A stretch of DNA of 54,593 bases from an alpha proteobacterium IMCC14465 (GTDB lineage Bacteria; Pseudomonadota; Alphaproteobacteria; RS24): contig ALYF01000008.1 of NCBI GenBank assembly GCA_000293845.2, positions 1 through 54,593 on the forward strand, given 5' to 3'. The notes under the pieces were generated by a model. The model had not been told where the DNA came from. It searched no databases and saw only the letters and a program-made list of their open reading frames with translations. The position numbers were made by a program, and so were the translations under genes. Shown here piece after piece: positions 16,366-26,401 of the stretch; within the stretch, counting starts at the first letter, position 1; each line of letters starts with the position of its first letter.

Positions 16366-17820
16366 ATGTTATTTCTCGGCATAGATCTGGGCGCCAGCGC
16401 CCTTAAACTTATCATTATCGACGCTAATGGGTCGCCAGTGGCACATATAGCTGCACCTGTTGAAACCCTTAGCCCTGCATTAGGGACATTTGCAACTGCC
16501 GAGCAAGACCCTGCCGCATGGCTCATAACGCTTGAAACCCTGCTGGATAATCTGTTCACAAACAGTTCGGTTAAGCCCGAGGACATCACAGCTCTCAGCA
16601 TCACGGCAGGCACGCATATCGCGGTTTTATGTGACGATAACATGCACCCGATACGCAATGCGATTATGTGGAGCGACCAGCGTGCGGCAAGCATCATGCC
16701 CAAACTCATGGCGTCGCAAGATGAAATTGTGACGCAAAGCCTCCACGCGCCAAACCCGACATGGACGCTTGCACATCTGGCATGGCTCACCGAGAATGAA
16801 GCTGATGCCCTGACCGCAACAAAGATGATTTTGCCTGCCAAGGACTGGTTGCGCTACTGCCTAACCGGACACATCACCACGGATTTATCGGATGCTGTTG
16901 GTCTGCAACTCGTCAATGCACACACGCAAGAATGGAGCGCGACACTTTGCGATTTAGCGGGTGTAAAGATTTCACACTTACCGGACATTACCTCCAGCGT
17001 AAGTTATGCGGGGCAAATCTCCGAAAATGCGGCTCAAAGGTTTAAGCTGTCGCCAAAAACAGCCGTCTATACAGGTGCCATCGACACATCAACCGAACTC
17101 CTTGGACCCTCTGATTACAAATCAGATACCCCCGCATCACTCAAACTTGCGTCTGCCGGTGTTGTTTATATGTCCGTGCCAGACAAGACATCCCTGCCCC
17201 CGCTATCGTGCTATCCACATTGCACCGCGTCAGATGGCTGGTATCTCGCTTCAGGCATGAATAGCTGTACAACTGCGCTGGACTGGCTCCGCAAAGAAAT
17301 GCTGGCAGATATATCCCTACAAGAATTTAATGAATGCGCCGCCGCAGCACCCGCAGGCGCAAAGGGGGTGATGTTCCACCCCTATCTGATGGGCGAACGC
17401 GCCCCGCATTGGAATCCTGACCTAACCGCCAGCCTTTCCGGTATGAGCCGTGAAACTGACACATCCGATATCGCGCGGGCGGGCTTTGAAGGCATTGCAT
17501 TTGCGCTAAGGGACATTAAAGAAAATATGGAAAAGCTGACTGGTAAAATACCCGGTAGTTTCAATCTGCTGGGCGGCGGTGCGAAAAGCCGTTTATGGAG
17601 TCAGATTATCGCGGATATTTTACAAACCCCGTTACATGTTCTTCCCAATTCAGATGCCGCATATGGTGCGAGTCTGTTGGCCTGCCTCGCCCATACAGGC
17701 AAAACACCACCCTCAACACAAGATGATGCCATATTAACATTTGAACCTGACCCATCCCTCGCGACTTTTTACGCCGAGAAACATGCGGAATTTAATTTGT
17801 TGAGAGAAAAATTATCCTGA
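16366..17820 (+). CDS. FGGY-family carbohydrate kinase (xylulokinase-like)
   Basis: The 484-residue protein has the phosphate-1 motif FLGIDLGASALKLIII, AIMWSDQRA, TGAIDTSTELLG in place of the usual GxxD segment, MGERAPHWNPD, and the adenosine motif LLGGGAKSRLWSQIIADIL. These fit XylB-type kinases, which phosphorylate xylulose in the cytoplasm; other pentoses are possible. Start is the ATG directly before LFLGIDLG; an upstream in-frame ATG would add eleven residues. No xylose isomerase or transporter is near, so the sugar is inferred only from the family. Confidence 0.85.
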   Translation: MLFLGIDLGASALKLIIIDANGSPVAHIAAPVETLSPALGTFATAEQDPAAWLITLETLLDNLFTNSSVKPEDITALSITAGTHIAVLCDDNMHPIRNAIMWSDQRAASIMPKLMASQDEIVTQSLHAPNPTWTLAHLAWLTENEADALTATKMILPAKDWLRYCLTGHITTDLSDAVGLQLVNAHTQEWSATLCDLAGVKISHLPDITSSVSYAGQISENAAQRFKLSPKTAVYTGAIDTSTELLGPSDYKSDTPASLKLASAGVVYMSVPDKTSLPPLSCYPHCTASDGWYLASGMNSCTTALDWLRKEMLADISLQEFNECAAAAPAGAKGVMFHPYLMGERAPHWNPDLTASLSGMSRETDTSDIARAGFEGIAFALRDIKENMEKLTGKIPGSFNLLGGGAKSRLWSQIIADILQTPLHVLPNSDAAYGASLLACLAHTGKTPPSTQDDAILTFEPDPSLATFYAEKHAEFNLLREKLS

Positions 17821-17868
17821 GAATATGTATTTTTGATATGTATAGTCAGCAGTTAAACGAGAGATAGT

Positions 17869-18684
17869 ATGATGCAAGATAGAGTTTCCATTACCCGCCA
17901 TAATCATGTGGCGCATGTCGAAATGATACGCGAAGACAAAATGAATGCCCTTGATAAAGGCATGATGGAAGGTCTTGTCGAGGCCGCTGAAACCCTAAGC
18001 CAACAAGACGATGTGCGGGCTGTTGTGCTGTCGGGAAAAGGGCGTGCCTTTTGCGCGGGGTTGGATGTTTCTAATTTTGCCAGCATGATGAGTGGTGAGA
18101 CGTCAAATGTTGAAACCACTCCATTGACAAGACGCACGCATGGCATTGCCAATCTATTCCAAAAATGTAGCTTTGCCTGGCATGAGTTGGAAGTCCCGGT
18201 CATTGCCGCCGCACATAACACTTGTATTGGTGGTGGTTTCCAGATTTACCTCGGCAGTGACATACGCTTTGCCGCACCGGGAACAAAGTTTTCTATAATG
18301 GAAATCAAATGGGGGCTGATACCCGATATGGGCGCAACCCCGATTATGTATCATCTCGCACGGCGTGATGTGATTAACGAACTGACCTATACTGGACGTC
18401 TATTCGAAGCTGAAGAGGCACAGCAAATCGGCTTTGTTTCTCATATTAAAGAAGACCCTGTCGCGGCGGCACTCGAGATGGCTCAGACCATTGCCGACAA
18501 AAACCCTGATGCGATTAGAGCTGCAAAGAAACTTCTGTCGCGGGCCCCTTATCTGACAGAAGCTGAAGGGTTAATGATGGAAGCAGAATTACAGCAAATG
18601 GTTATCGGCGCACCTAATCAGATTGAAGCTGTGATGGCTGAAATGGAAAAACGTCCGGCTAAGTTTTCTGACCCGAAAAAATAA
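17869..18684 (+). CDS. Enoyl-CoA hydratase/isomerase (crotonase) family protein
   Basis: The 271-residue protein has the crotonase core: GKGRAFCAGLDVSNF with the oxyanion-hole region, IGGGFQIYLGSDIRFA with the second oxyanion Gly, and FSIMEIKWGLIPDMG with a catalytic-position Glu. It acts on a fatty acyl-CoA or related thioester in the cytoplasm; the precise reaction is uncertain. It lies 48 bases behind the kinase gene on the same strand. It ends exactly at the base before the convergent pdhC stop. Confidence 0.88.
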   Translation: MMQDRVSITRHNHVAHVEMIREDKMNALDKGMMEGLVEAAETLSQQDDVRAVVLSGKGRAFCAGLDVSNFASMMSGETSNVETTPLTRRTHGIANLFQKCSFAWHELEVPVIAAAHNTCIGGGFQIYLGSDIRFAAPGTKFSIMEIKWGLIPDMGATPIMYHLARRDVINELTYTGRLFEAEEAQQIGFVSHIKEDPVAAALEMAQTIADKNPDAIRAAKKLLSRAPYLTEAEGLMMEAELQQMVIGAPNQIEAVMAEMEKRPAKFSDPKK

Positions 18685-19641
18685 TTATTCGAATAAAAGC
18701 GAGAAAGGTTGCTCGATGATTGACTTAAAGGTCGCCACAAATTTTGCCGCCTCAGCACCGTTAATAACACGGTGATCGCTACTCAGCGTCACCCGCATCA
18801 CTTTTTTAATCTCAGGACCAGAGGCGCCGGGGAGATATTTTTCTTCAGCCCCACCAATCGCTAATATGGCCGATTGCGGTGGATTAATAACAGCGGTGAA
18901 ATCACTAATACCAAACATGCCCAGATTGGAAACAGAGAAAGTCCCCCCCTCATATTCATCGGGCTTAAGTCGCATCTCACTCGCGCGCGCGGCAAGTTCT
19001 TTTACCTCTGCGGCAATTTCTCTGACGGATTTCTCATGCGCTTTTTTGACAATCGGCGTGATTAAGCCACCGCCAGGCAAAGCCACGGCAACAGAAATAT
19101 CCGCATTGTGAAACCGCATCACATGATCGCCAGCAAAAGCGACGTTAACTTCTGGCACTTGGATTAATGCTTCAGCGGCAGCCTTGATGATAAAGTCATT
19201 AAGGGTAAGTTTTTCAGCAATATCTTTATCTTTTAAAGCGGTGTTAATTCTAGCGCGAATTTTCTCAGCCTCATCAACATGGCAATCAATGGAGACATAA
19301 TAATGTGGAATTTCGGATTTAGCCGCTGTCAGTCGTTTGGCAATGGACTGAAGCATTGGCGATATCGGCTCTAATGCAAACTCATCCTCGGTGAAGAATA
19401 ATTTAGGATCCGGTAACTCAGTCGTTTTCTTGGTGACTTGTGCTTCCATTGGCGCTACATTGAGATTTGCCGCAGGGTTGGCCAATACACGTTCAACATC
19501 GCGTTTAATCACCCGCCCTTCAGGTCCTGAACCGGCTATCATCGCCAAATCCAGATTATTCTCACGCGCCATGCGGCGTGCCAACGGGCTGGCGAATATT
19601 CTGGGGGCTGATGAGCTGGGTAAACTTGACATTGCGTTCAC
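18685..19641 (-). CDS. pdhC: Dihydrolipoamide acetyltransferase (E2), no lipoyl domain
   Basis: The 318-residue protein begins almost at once with the peripheral-subunit-binding domain (RIFASPLARRMARENNLDL, GPEGRVIKRDVERVL), then a linker, then the catalytic acetyltransferase domain (IPHYYVSIDCHVDEA, LITPIVKKAHEKS, SVSNLGMFGISDF, SSDHRVINGAEAAKF). The usual N-terminal lipoyl domain is absent, and there is no room for one because the gene starts immediately after the pdhB stop. The catalytic His is kept but the expected DHRxxDG reads DHRVING, with Asn for Asp. The sole lipoyl arm in the operon is on E1-beta. Start may be GTG 19641 or ATG 19632. Confidence 0.9.
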   Translation of the reverse strand: MNAMSSLPSSSAPRIFASPLARRMARENNLDLAMIAGSGPEGRVIKRDVERVLANPAANLNVAPMEAQVTKKTTELPDPKLFFTEDEFALEPISPMLQSIAKRLTAAKSEIPHYYVSIDCHVDEAEKIRARINTALKDKDIAEKLTLNDFIIKAAAEALIQVPEVNVAFAGDHVMRFHNADISVAVALPGGGLITPIVKKAHEKSVREIAAEVKELAARASEMRLKPDEYEGGTFSVSNLGMFGISDFTAVINPPQSAILAIGGAEEKYLPGASGPEIKKVMRVTLSSDHRVINGAEAAKFVATFKSIIEQPFSLLFE

Positions 19642-21036
19642 TTAACCCTGGCGATAGCAAACCGCATTGACGGCCTGAATAACTTTTTCCGTTGAGGGCA
19701 AAGCCATTTTTTCTAAATTATCCGCATAAGGCAAAGGCACATCCAATCCGGTAACACGGGCTATGGGTGCATCGAGATAATCAAAGGCTTCATTCTGAAC
19801 AGCCGCTGTGATTTCCGCACCAATACCAGCTACGGGCCAGCCTTCCTCAACCGTGACAAGGCGGTTTGTTTTTTTCACCGAGGCAATCACCGTCGCCGTA
19901 TCCAGAGGGCGCAGACTGCGCAAATCAATCACTTCGCAATCCACACCTTCAGAAGACAGACTTGCCGCCGCTTCCAGACAGGCATCGAGACTGCGGCTAT
20001 GCGAGACAAGTGTCACATCCGCGCCTGCTTTAAGAATTTTCGCCCGTCCAATAGGAAGCACATAATCATCACTTACCGGCACGTCGGCTTTGACCGCATA
20101 TAAAAGCTCGTTCTCCAACACCAATACGGGGTTCGGGTCTCTAATAGCGGCTTTTAATAACCCTTTAGCATCCGCGGCTGTGTAGGGCGCAACGACTTTC
20201 AGTCCGGGTATATGGGCATACCATGCGGAAAAATCCTGACTGTGTTGAGCTGCTACACGGCGCGCCGCGCCATTTGGCCCTCTGAAAACAATCGGACAGG
20301 TTACTAAACCGCCAGACATATAATGTGTCTTGGCGGCAGAGTTAATAATCTGGTCAATCGCCTGCATGGCAAAGTTAAATGTCATAAATTCTACAACCGG
20401 CCTTAAACCGGCAAAAGCCGCACCAACACCCAAACCGGCAATCCCATGCTCCACAATCGGCGTATCAATCACGCGTTTTGCGCCAAATTCTTCAAGCAGA
20501 CCCTGCGTCACTTTGTAAGCGCCTTCATATTCAGCGACTTCCTCACCAATGACGAAAACCTTTTCATCGCGGCGCATCTCCTCAGCCATCGCATCCCGCA
20601 AGGCTTCGCGCACAGTTTGCTCTTTCATTTCCGCATCGGCAGGTAATTCTGGGTCTTCGGCAATTGTAACCGCAATCGGCGTCGGATTTGTTGGCTGTGT
20701 AGGTGTTGCGCCAGTAGTTTCAGAAGTCTCAGTTTCTTCTGTCGCCTGAGATAATGTTTGCGCTTGTGTGGCTTCAATATCAGACAGAGCTTCCCCATCG
20801 CGGAGCAGATAGGCAATTGGTGTGTTCACGGGAATATCAGACGTACCGGCAGCGATAACAAGCTTCCCGACTTCGCCATCAGCGGCGGCTTCAAGCTCGA
20901 CCAGTGCTTTGTCGGTTTCAATTTCGGCAAGCACATCGCCAGCTTCTACCTTATCGCCTTCTTTGACGGTCCAATTTGCTATTTTGCCTTGCTCCATCGT
21001 TGGCGAGAGAGCTGGCATCACGACCTCAACCGGCAT
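19642..21036 (-). CDS. pdhB: Pyruvate dehydrogenase E1 beta with N-terminal lipoyl domain
   Basis: Residues 1-80 form a lipoyl domain ([29 protein letters not shown] with the lipoylated Lys). An alanine/threonine/proline-rich linker follows, then the transketolase-like E1-beta domain ([67 protein letters not shown]). This fusion is normal in alphaproteobacteria. The ATG at 21036 is chosen for the GGAGG eight bases before it; it overlaps the end of pdhA by 11 bases. With pdhA and pdhC it forms the operon that converts pyruvate to acetyl-CoA. No E3 gene is in the window. Confidence 0.95.
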   Translation of the reverse strand: MPVEVVMPALSPTMEQGKIANWTVKEGDKVEAGDVLAEIETDKALVELEAAADGEVGKLVIAAGTSDIPVNTPIAYLLRDGEALSDIEATQAQTLSQATEETETSETTGATPTQPTNPTPIAVTIAEDPELPADAEMKEQTVREALRDAMAEEMRRDEKVFVIGEEVAEYEGAYKVTQGLLEEFGAKRVIDTPIVEHGIAGLGVGAAFAGLRPVVEFMTFNFAMQAIDQIINSAAKTHYMSGGLVTCPIVFRGPNGAARRVAAQHSQDFSAWYAHIPGLKVVAPYTAADAKGLLKAAIRDPNPVLVLENELLYAVKADVPVSDDYVLPIGRAKILKAGADVTLVSHSRSLDACLEAAASLSSEGVDCEVIDLRSLRPLDTATVIASVKKTNRLVTVEEGWPVAGIGAEITAAVQNEAFDYLDAPIARVTGLDVPLPYADNLEKMALPSTEKVIQAVNAVCYRQG

Positions 21037-22051
21037 GATTTTCCTCCACATAAATATCCGTCATTAATGCCGAGCTATCCGGCTCACCATTTTCCAGCGC
21101 CTTATTTGCCGCCTGCTCGATGATATCAAAAACGTCATCTTGAATTTTCTTGGCTTCTTCATCCGTCATAAGCTTGCGTTCCAAAAGGCGGTCTTTGAGC
21201 ATATTAATTGGGTCATGGTGCTGGCGCATATCCTTGACCTCCTCGCGTTTTCTGTATTTTGCCGGATCAGACATGGAGTGACCGCTATATCGATAGGTTT
21301 TCATCTCCAAAATGAACGGCCCTTGACCGCTTCTGGCATGTTCCAGTGCTTCTAAAGACGCAGCATAAACAGCCTCGACATCCATACCATCAACCTGACG
21401 GCCTTCTATGCCAAAGCTTCTGCCGCGTTGTGATAAATCTGTCTGGGCGGAGGCGCGCTCAACGCTCGTACCCATCGCATATTGATTATTTTCGATAATA
21501 TAGAGAACAGGTAATTTCCAGAGCGCCGCCATATTAAAGCTCTCATAGACCTGCCCCTGATTAGAGGCACCATCGCCGAAATAGGTAATACTAACTGCCG
21601 GGTTTTTGTCTTCTTTATAGGCATTGGCGAAAGCCAATCCCGTTCCGATTGGCACTTGAGCGCCGACAATGCCATGCCCACCGTAAAAATGCTTCTCCAC
21701 ATCAAACATATGCATAGAGCCACCTTTACCTTTGGACACACCATCGGCACGTCCCAGCAATTCTGCCATGACATAATAAGGGTCAACCCCACAAGCCAGA
21801 ATATGCCCGTGATCGCGGTAAGCCGTAATCATTTGGTCATCCGGCAGTTTAGCTTTGGCGATACCCGTCACAACGGCTTCCTGACCGGAATATAAATGAC
21901 AAAAGCCACCAATTTTTCCAAGACCGTAAAGCTGTCCGGCGCGTTCTTCAAAACGGCGGATAATGAGCATATCGCGATAAGAAGAAACGAGGTCTTCTTC
22001 GCGCATTAATTTGTTGGTTTTTTGTGTCTGCTTGACGGGTTTCTTACCCAT
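21026..22051 (-). CDS. pdhA: Pyruvate dehydrogenase E1 alpha
   Basis: The 341-residue subunit shows [44 protein letters not shown], the thiamine-diphosphate motif [20 protein letters not shown] with NN after it, and the regulatory-loop-like [15 protein letters not shown]. It decarboxylates pyruvate together with PdhB. GGAGA lies before the ATG at good spacing. It is the first gene of pdhABC, and the promoter must lie in the region 22052-22361. Confidence 0.96.
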   Translation of the reverse strand: MGKKPVKQTQKTNKLMREEDLVSSYRDMLIIRRFEERAGQLYGLGKIGGFCHLYSGQEAVVTGIAKAKLPDDQMITAYRDHGHILACGVDPYYVMAELLGRADGVSKGKGGSMHMFDVEKHFYGGHGIVGAQVPIGTGLAFANAYKEDKNPAVSITYFGDGASNQGQVYESFNMAALWKLPVLYIIENNQYAMGTSVERASAQTDLSQRGRSFGIEGRQVDGMDVEAVYAASLEALEHARSGQGPFILEMKTYRYSGHSMSDPAKYRKREEVKDMRQHHDPINMLKDRLLERKLMTDEEAKKIQDDVFDIIEQAANKALENGEPDSSALMTDIYVEENHAG

Positions 22052-22273
22052 AAAGTCTCCATCCCTTATCGATATTCAGCATCAGCATTTCGTCAAAATT
22101 ATTCAAAATCTGTTTAATTCTGATTGGTGCCGATTTTATTTACAGAACGTCGTGGCTATATCCTGATTTGTTTCGAACATATTATCTAATTCGGCATAGC
22201 AGACACAAGCAAACACTGACATAAAAGTGGCATATTGTAAAAATAGTCAGTTTATTTCGGGGCTTAGCAACTC

Positions 22274-22292
22274 TTGGAAATAAAATTTCCAA
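22274..22292. promoter_or_regulatory. Perfect 19-bp palindrome upstream of the PglL-like gene
   Basis: TTGGAAAT (22274-22281), AAA, ATTTCCAA (22285-22292) is an exact inverted repeat in the 310-bp divergent gap between pdhA and the ligase gene. It may be an operator for either gene or a short hairpin. Nothing else in 22052-22361 was recognised. Confidence 0.4.
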
Positions 22293-22361
22293 TCTCGCGA
22301 TAATTTGTTTCGGATGTAACAGCATGATATGGCAGGCTGGTGTGTAAATGGGGAAAAGTAT

Positions 22362-24161
22362 ATGTATCGCTTACAATCAAGCCAGATATTAATCGGGTTA
22401 ATCGGCTTCACCGCCTTTATTTTAATGTTATGGACGCTCCCGAGCCACGGGAATTATCTGACCCCCAGAAACCTTTTTATGTGGATGATGATATTTTTAA
22501 TATGTGGTGCTGGGTTTCTTCCTGTTGCCATAACCGGCCTCATAAAATTTCAAAAGGTCTGGCTCATTGGGCTTATCCCGCCTGCATATATGCTCATCCG
22601 CATGGTCTTTTTCGGCAGTGACGTGCCGGAATCCACCCTCCTCACCATCACAGCGCTAACGGGGTTCTGGCTTCTGCTCATCGCCTTAATACAAATCGAT
22701 ATCTCAAAAAAGCAATGGGATTTAATTTTTGATATTTTGCTGGTCAGCACTCTCATCGGCTTGAGTGTAAGTTTCATATTGCCCAGCTATTTTAATAATC
22801 ATCTGTCATTTCTCCCTGCAAGTTTACGCGCACCTTTTGCGGGATTTGAGCAACCTAATCTTATGGCCTCTTTTTTAGCCACGCTTGTCACGCTCTCTTT
22901 TGTGCGAAGCCTCAGATCTTCCGCACCCCAAAAAATCATACGCACAATAATCCAATCGGCTTTTACGATAATCTTTGTCGCGGTTATTTTCGCCAGCCAA
23001 AGTCAGGCAGGCATGCTGGGGCTTTTCCTTGCCTGTCTTCTGGTTAGTCTTATTGCGCTTTTCTTTGCCCGCCTAGAAACCACCACATTCAAAAAAATCC
23101 TGTTTTTCTGGGGACTAATCATCGCCGGATATGGCCTAAATATCGCACTTCCTTCTGTTCAATTGCTGCTGGAAACAACAACAGCGGTCGAGGTACTCAA
23201 TAAAGGTTTAGCGGCAGAGTTCTCAAGCAATCTGAACGCGATACAAGGATCGCAAGATTTGCGCATAAAATGCTGGTTGATTACGATTGCTATGATAGCT
23301 GACGCGCCAATTCTTGGTCACGGCTTAGGGCACTTTTCAGAAGGGTTCTATAACACGCTGACCTCAAAGCCTGAATTTCATAACCCCCCCTATTTTTATG
23401 CTTCTTTGAGCCATCCCCATAATGAGATTCTTTATATCCTCGCCGAACATGGGCTAATTGGTTTTCTGCTGATTGCCGTTCCCTTTATTTATATGGCGCA
23501 AAGCATGATGAAACAGGCTGGGGCATCATCACTTTATATTCTGGCTCTGTTGCTTCCAATCGGCTTGCACACAATGGTGGAGTTTCCACTTTATATGTCT
23601 GGTCTTCATTGGCTGCTGCTCGGCTTAATCATTATTTGGGCGCTTAACTTTGAAACAAACGAGACATTGCCAGCGAGCCCCATCTCGACACATGCATTTT
23701 TGCCCATGCTACGCCCCAGCATTCGCATGGCATTAATTGTGGGCCTTACGACGATACCGGCTTTCTATGCCGGTCAGACGGCTGTGACGGCATATCAAGC
23801 TTGGGTTCATAATAATGAGTATCAATATAAGAGCTTCGCCGGATATATTGAACACAGCAAATATCGTCGTGAGTTATGGCACCCAATACTTGGCAGGAGA
23901 TACACCACACTTCACGAAATGGTTGTTGTCTCTGAAGCTTCAAGTTTTGGTTACAAGGAAATTGCTCAAAAATTGTTACCAAGATTAGAAGCCGAACGAC
24001 ATCATTTTGAAAACTACGGCTATTGGGTTGCGCTTGCCAAAGGCTATCACCTGTTAGGCGACACTGAAAATCTTGAACGTCATTTAGAGCGCGCCCAAAA
24101 AATCAATCCTTCTCATTATAAAAATTTGATACGCACGCTTAATCTGGAAAGGCCTGAATAA
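22362..24161 (+). CDS. PglL/Wzy-type O-oligosaccharyltransferase or O-antigen ligase
   Basis: The 599-residue membrane protein has about a dozen hydrophobic segments. FEQPNLMASFLATLVTLSF and ASQSQAGMLGLFL match the PglL/WaaL core, and the periplasmic-loop motif SHPHNEILYILAEHGLIGF carries the expected His. A roughly 120-residue soluble tail after the last membrane segment ends in a helix-repeat-like region (KGYHLLGDTENLERHLERAQ). The family moves a lipid-linked glycan to protein or lipid A in the periplasm. No pilin or polysaccharide genes lie beside it, so acceptor and glycan are unknown. The ATG with GGGGAAAAG before it is used as start. Confidence 0.82.
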   Translation: MYRLQSSQILIGLIGFTAFILMLWTLPSHGNYLTPRNLFMWMMIFLICGAGFLPVAITGLIKFQKVWLIGLIPPAYMLIRMVFFGSDVPESTLLTITALTGFWLLLIALIQIDISKKQWDLIFDILLVSTLIGLSVSFILPSYFNNHLSFLPASLRAPFAGFEQPNLMASFLATLVTLSFVRSLRSSAPQKIIRTIIQSAFTIIFVAVIFASQSQAGMLGLFLACLLVSLIALFFARLETTTFKKILFFWGLIIAGYGLNIALPSVQLLLETTTAVEVLNKGLAAEFSSNLNAIQGSQDLRIKCWLITIAMIADAPILGHGLGHFSEGFYNTLTSKPEFHNPPYFYASLSHPHNEILYILAEHGLIGFLLIAVPFIYMAQSMMKQAGASSLYILALLLPIGLHTMVEFPLYMSGLHWLLLGLIIIWALNFETNETLPASPISTHAFLPMLRPSIRMALIVGLTTIPAFYAGQTAVTAYQAWVHNNEYQYKSFAGYIEHSKYRRELWHPILGRRYTTLHEMVVVSEASSFGYKEIAQKLLPRLEAERHHFENYGYWVALAKGYHLLGDTENLERHLERAQKINPSHYKNLIRTLNLERPE

Positions 24162-24275
24162 AGTCTCAAACTTGATTGAGGCATCTGGATTTATCTCTCT
24201 AGAATTTTCTCTCTATGTTAATCTCTGTGGATTTATTTGTGCGGCATGGTAATCTCCTTTTAAAGGAGTCTGCTT

Positions 24276-25106
24276 ATGTCTGAATATGAATTCATGTCCC
24301 CTGAAGATATTAACAAGGTTATCGAGAACGTCACCGCCCTTGCCAGCATCAAAGATATTAAAAGTCTTAAAGGCGAAGTCAGCGACGAAGAATGGGAACT
24401 GAGAGTCAATCTGGCAGCGCTTTACCGACTTATCGCCATGAATGGTTGGGACGATATGATTTACACGCATATATCTGCGCGTGTCCCCGGCCCTGAGCAT
24501 CATTTTCTGATTAATCCATTTGGTATGTTGTTTGATGAAATCACAGCCTCCAGCCTCGTCAAAGTGGATATGGAAGGCAATGCTGTCACCGAGTCCCCCT
24601 TTATCGTTAATCCTGCCGGGTTCACCATTCACAGTGCGCTTCATATGGCGCGCGAGGATGCCCAATGTGTCATTCATCTTCATACGGATGATGGGGTTGC
24701 CGTTTCAGCCCAGCAAGAAGGGCTGCTTCCCCTCTCCCAGCATGCCATGATTTGCTGGAATCGTTTCGCCTATCATGATTATGAAGGCGTGGCGCTCAAT
24801 CTAGATGAGAGAGAGCGTATTGTTGCTGATTTAGGGGATAAGCAACTCATGATTTTACGCAATCACGGCACGCTCGCCATTGGTCGTGACTGCCAGACAG
24901 CTTATCAGGCTATTTTCTACCTTGAACGTGCTTGTAGCTTTCAGATACGTGCCATGTCCGGCGGGACACTGAACATTCCGACTGAAGGTACACCCGACCT
25001 GTCGTCTAGCCAGAGTGATAGTATTTTTAACGGTCTCGCCGGGGCTTTGGCATGGCCGGGATTGCTGCGTAAATTAGATAAGATTGACCCCTCATTTAGA
25101 GACTAG
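24276..25106 (+). CDS. Class II aldolase/adducin-family protein
   Basis: The 276-residue protein has the zinc-binding pattern of class II aldolases: VIHLHTDDGVAVSAQ, SQHAMICW and LRNHGTLAIG, preceded by MIYTHISARVPG and FLINPFGMLFDEI. The acidic residue and His ligands are present, but the sequence fits the broad adducin-like branch more than fuculose- or ribulose-phosphate aldolases, so the substrate is unclear. AAGGAG precedes the ATG. pgi follows five bases after the stop, so the two are co-transcribed, which suggests sugar-phosphate metabolism. Confidence 0.87.
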   Translation: MSEYEFMSPEDINKVIENVTALASIKDIKSLKGEVSDEEWELRVNLAALYRLIAMNGWDDMIYTHISARVPGPEHHFLINPFGMLFDEITASSLVKVDMEGNAVTESPFIVNPAGFTIHSALHMAREDAQCVIHLHTDDGVAVSAQQEGLLPLSQHAMICWNRFAYHDYEGVALNLDERERIVADLGDKQLMILRNHGTLAIGRDCQTAYQAIFYLERACSFQIRAMSGGTLNIPTEGTPDLSSSQSDSIFNGLAGALAWPGLLRKLDKIDPSFRD

Positions 25107-25111
25107 AAAAT

Positions 25112-26401
25112 ATGGACATTAAGAGTAAGCACATCCGGTTTGATTGCACGGATGCCGTCACAACCGATATTGCGTCAGACCTCGATAAGCTCCTGAGCAA
25201 AACAAACAATATCCGTGAGGCCTATAAACAAAACCCGCTTCCTTTATTTACGCAACTTGACAAGACCGATGATTTAAGCGCCATGCAGGTACTCGGAGAA
25301 ACGATACGGAAAGATGCCCAGCGGATTGTGGTTCTTGGCACAGGCGGATCGAGCCTCGGCGCACAAGTATTGGTTCAGATTAATGGCTGGGGTACGCCTG
25401 CATCTGGCATGGTGCAAGCCGCTGGCCCGGAGATGATTTTTGCCGATAATCTGGACGGTCAGAGCTTTGAACGACTTCTCGATGAAGCCCAGCTGGCTAA
25501 TACCAAATTTATTGTCGTGTCCAAATCAGGGGGCACGGCTGAAACCATGATGCAACTCTCTTGCGTCCTGACCGCACTTGAAAAAGCTGGGCTAAATGCA
25601 CCAGCGCATGTTTCTGGCATTGCTGGCAGTGGGTCCAACACGTTGAGAGATGTTGCCGACCGCGCAGGCTTTCCGCTTTTGCCCCATGCAGATGGCATTG
25701 GCGGGCGCTTTGCTGTCCTCACCAATGTCGGCTTGTTACCCGCATTACTTATGGGCGTTGATCTTGTAAGCGTCCGCGAGGGGGCTTTTGAAGCCCTGAC
25801 CAGCTTTATGGAAGCACCTGTTGACGAAATTCCTGCGGCCATTGGCGCGGCCATGCAAATCGCCCATGCGGGAAAAAACAGAAATATTTCCGTTCTCATG
25901 CCTTATACGGACAGGCTGGAGCGTCTCGGGTTTTGGTACCGTCAATTATGGGCAGAGAGCCTCGGCAAGGACGGGCAAGGCACTTGCCCCGTCAACGCGC
26001 TTGGCCCTGTTGACCAGCACAGTCAAGTTCAGCTTTATCTGGGCGGGCCTGATGACAAAATCTATAATCTCGTGACAGCTAAAAACCAAAGCCTTGGGCC
26101 TAAAGCCCTCGCCGCCGCTTGCGATATTCCCGAACTCTCCTGGCTACAAGGACGACATATTGGCGAACTGGTTGCGGCAGAAGCCACAGCGACTTACACG
26201 GCACTCAAGGAAAATGCACGCCCTGTGCGGCTCATTGAAATGGATGACGTCACCGGACATTCGGTCGGTTACATCCTCATGCATTTCATGCTGGAGACGA
26301 TTATCGCCGCCGGATTAATGGGCATAGATGCCTTTGACCAACCTGCCGTTGAGCAAGGGAAGATAATTGCCAAAAAACTTATGGCTGAAAGCTCAAACTA
26401 G
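25112..26401 (+). CDS. pgi: Glucose-6-phosphate isomerase
   Basis: The 429-residue enzyme interconverts glucose-6-phosphate and fructose-6-phosphate. Motifs are VVLGTGGSSLGAQVLVQI, VSKSGGTAETMMQLS at the phosphate site, GIGGRFAVLTNVGLLPAL, and DQHSQVQLYLGGPDD with the catalytic His. It is shorter than E. coli Pgi (about 549), matching the compact branch seen in many alphaproteobacteria. Its end overlaps the convergent psiE gene by nine bases. The ribosome site is weak, so translation is probably coupled to the aldolase gene. Confidence 0.93.
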   Translation: MDIKSKHIRFDCTDAVTTDIASDLDKLLSKTNNIREAYKQNPLPLFTQLDKTDDLSAMQVLGETIRKDAQRIVVLGTGGSSLGAQVLVQINGWGTPASGMVQAAGPEMIFADNLDGQSFERLLDEAQLANTKFIVVSKSGGTAETMMQLSCVLTALEKAGLNAPAHVSGIAGSGSNTLRDVADRAGFPLLPHADGIGGRFAVLTNVGLLPALLMGVDLVSVREGAFEALTSFMEAPVDEIPAAIGAAMQIAHAGKNRNISVLMPYTDRLERLGFWYRQLWAESLGKDGQGTCPVNALGPVDQHSQVQLYLGGPDDKIYNLVTAKNQSLGPKALAAACDIPELSWLQGRHIGELVAAEATATYTALKENARPVRLIEMDDVTGHSVGYILMHFMLETIIAAGLMGIDAFDQPAVEQGKIIAKKLMAESSN

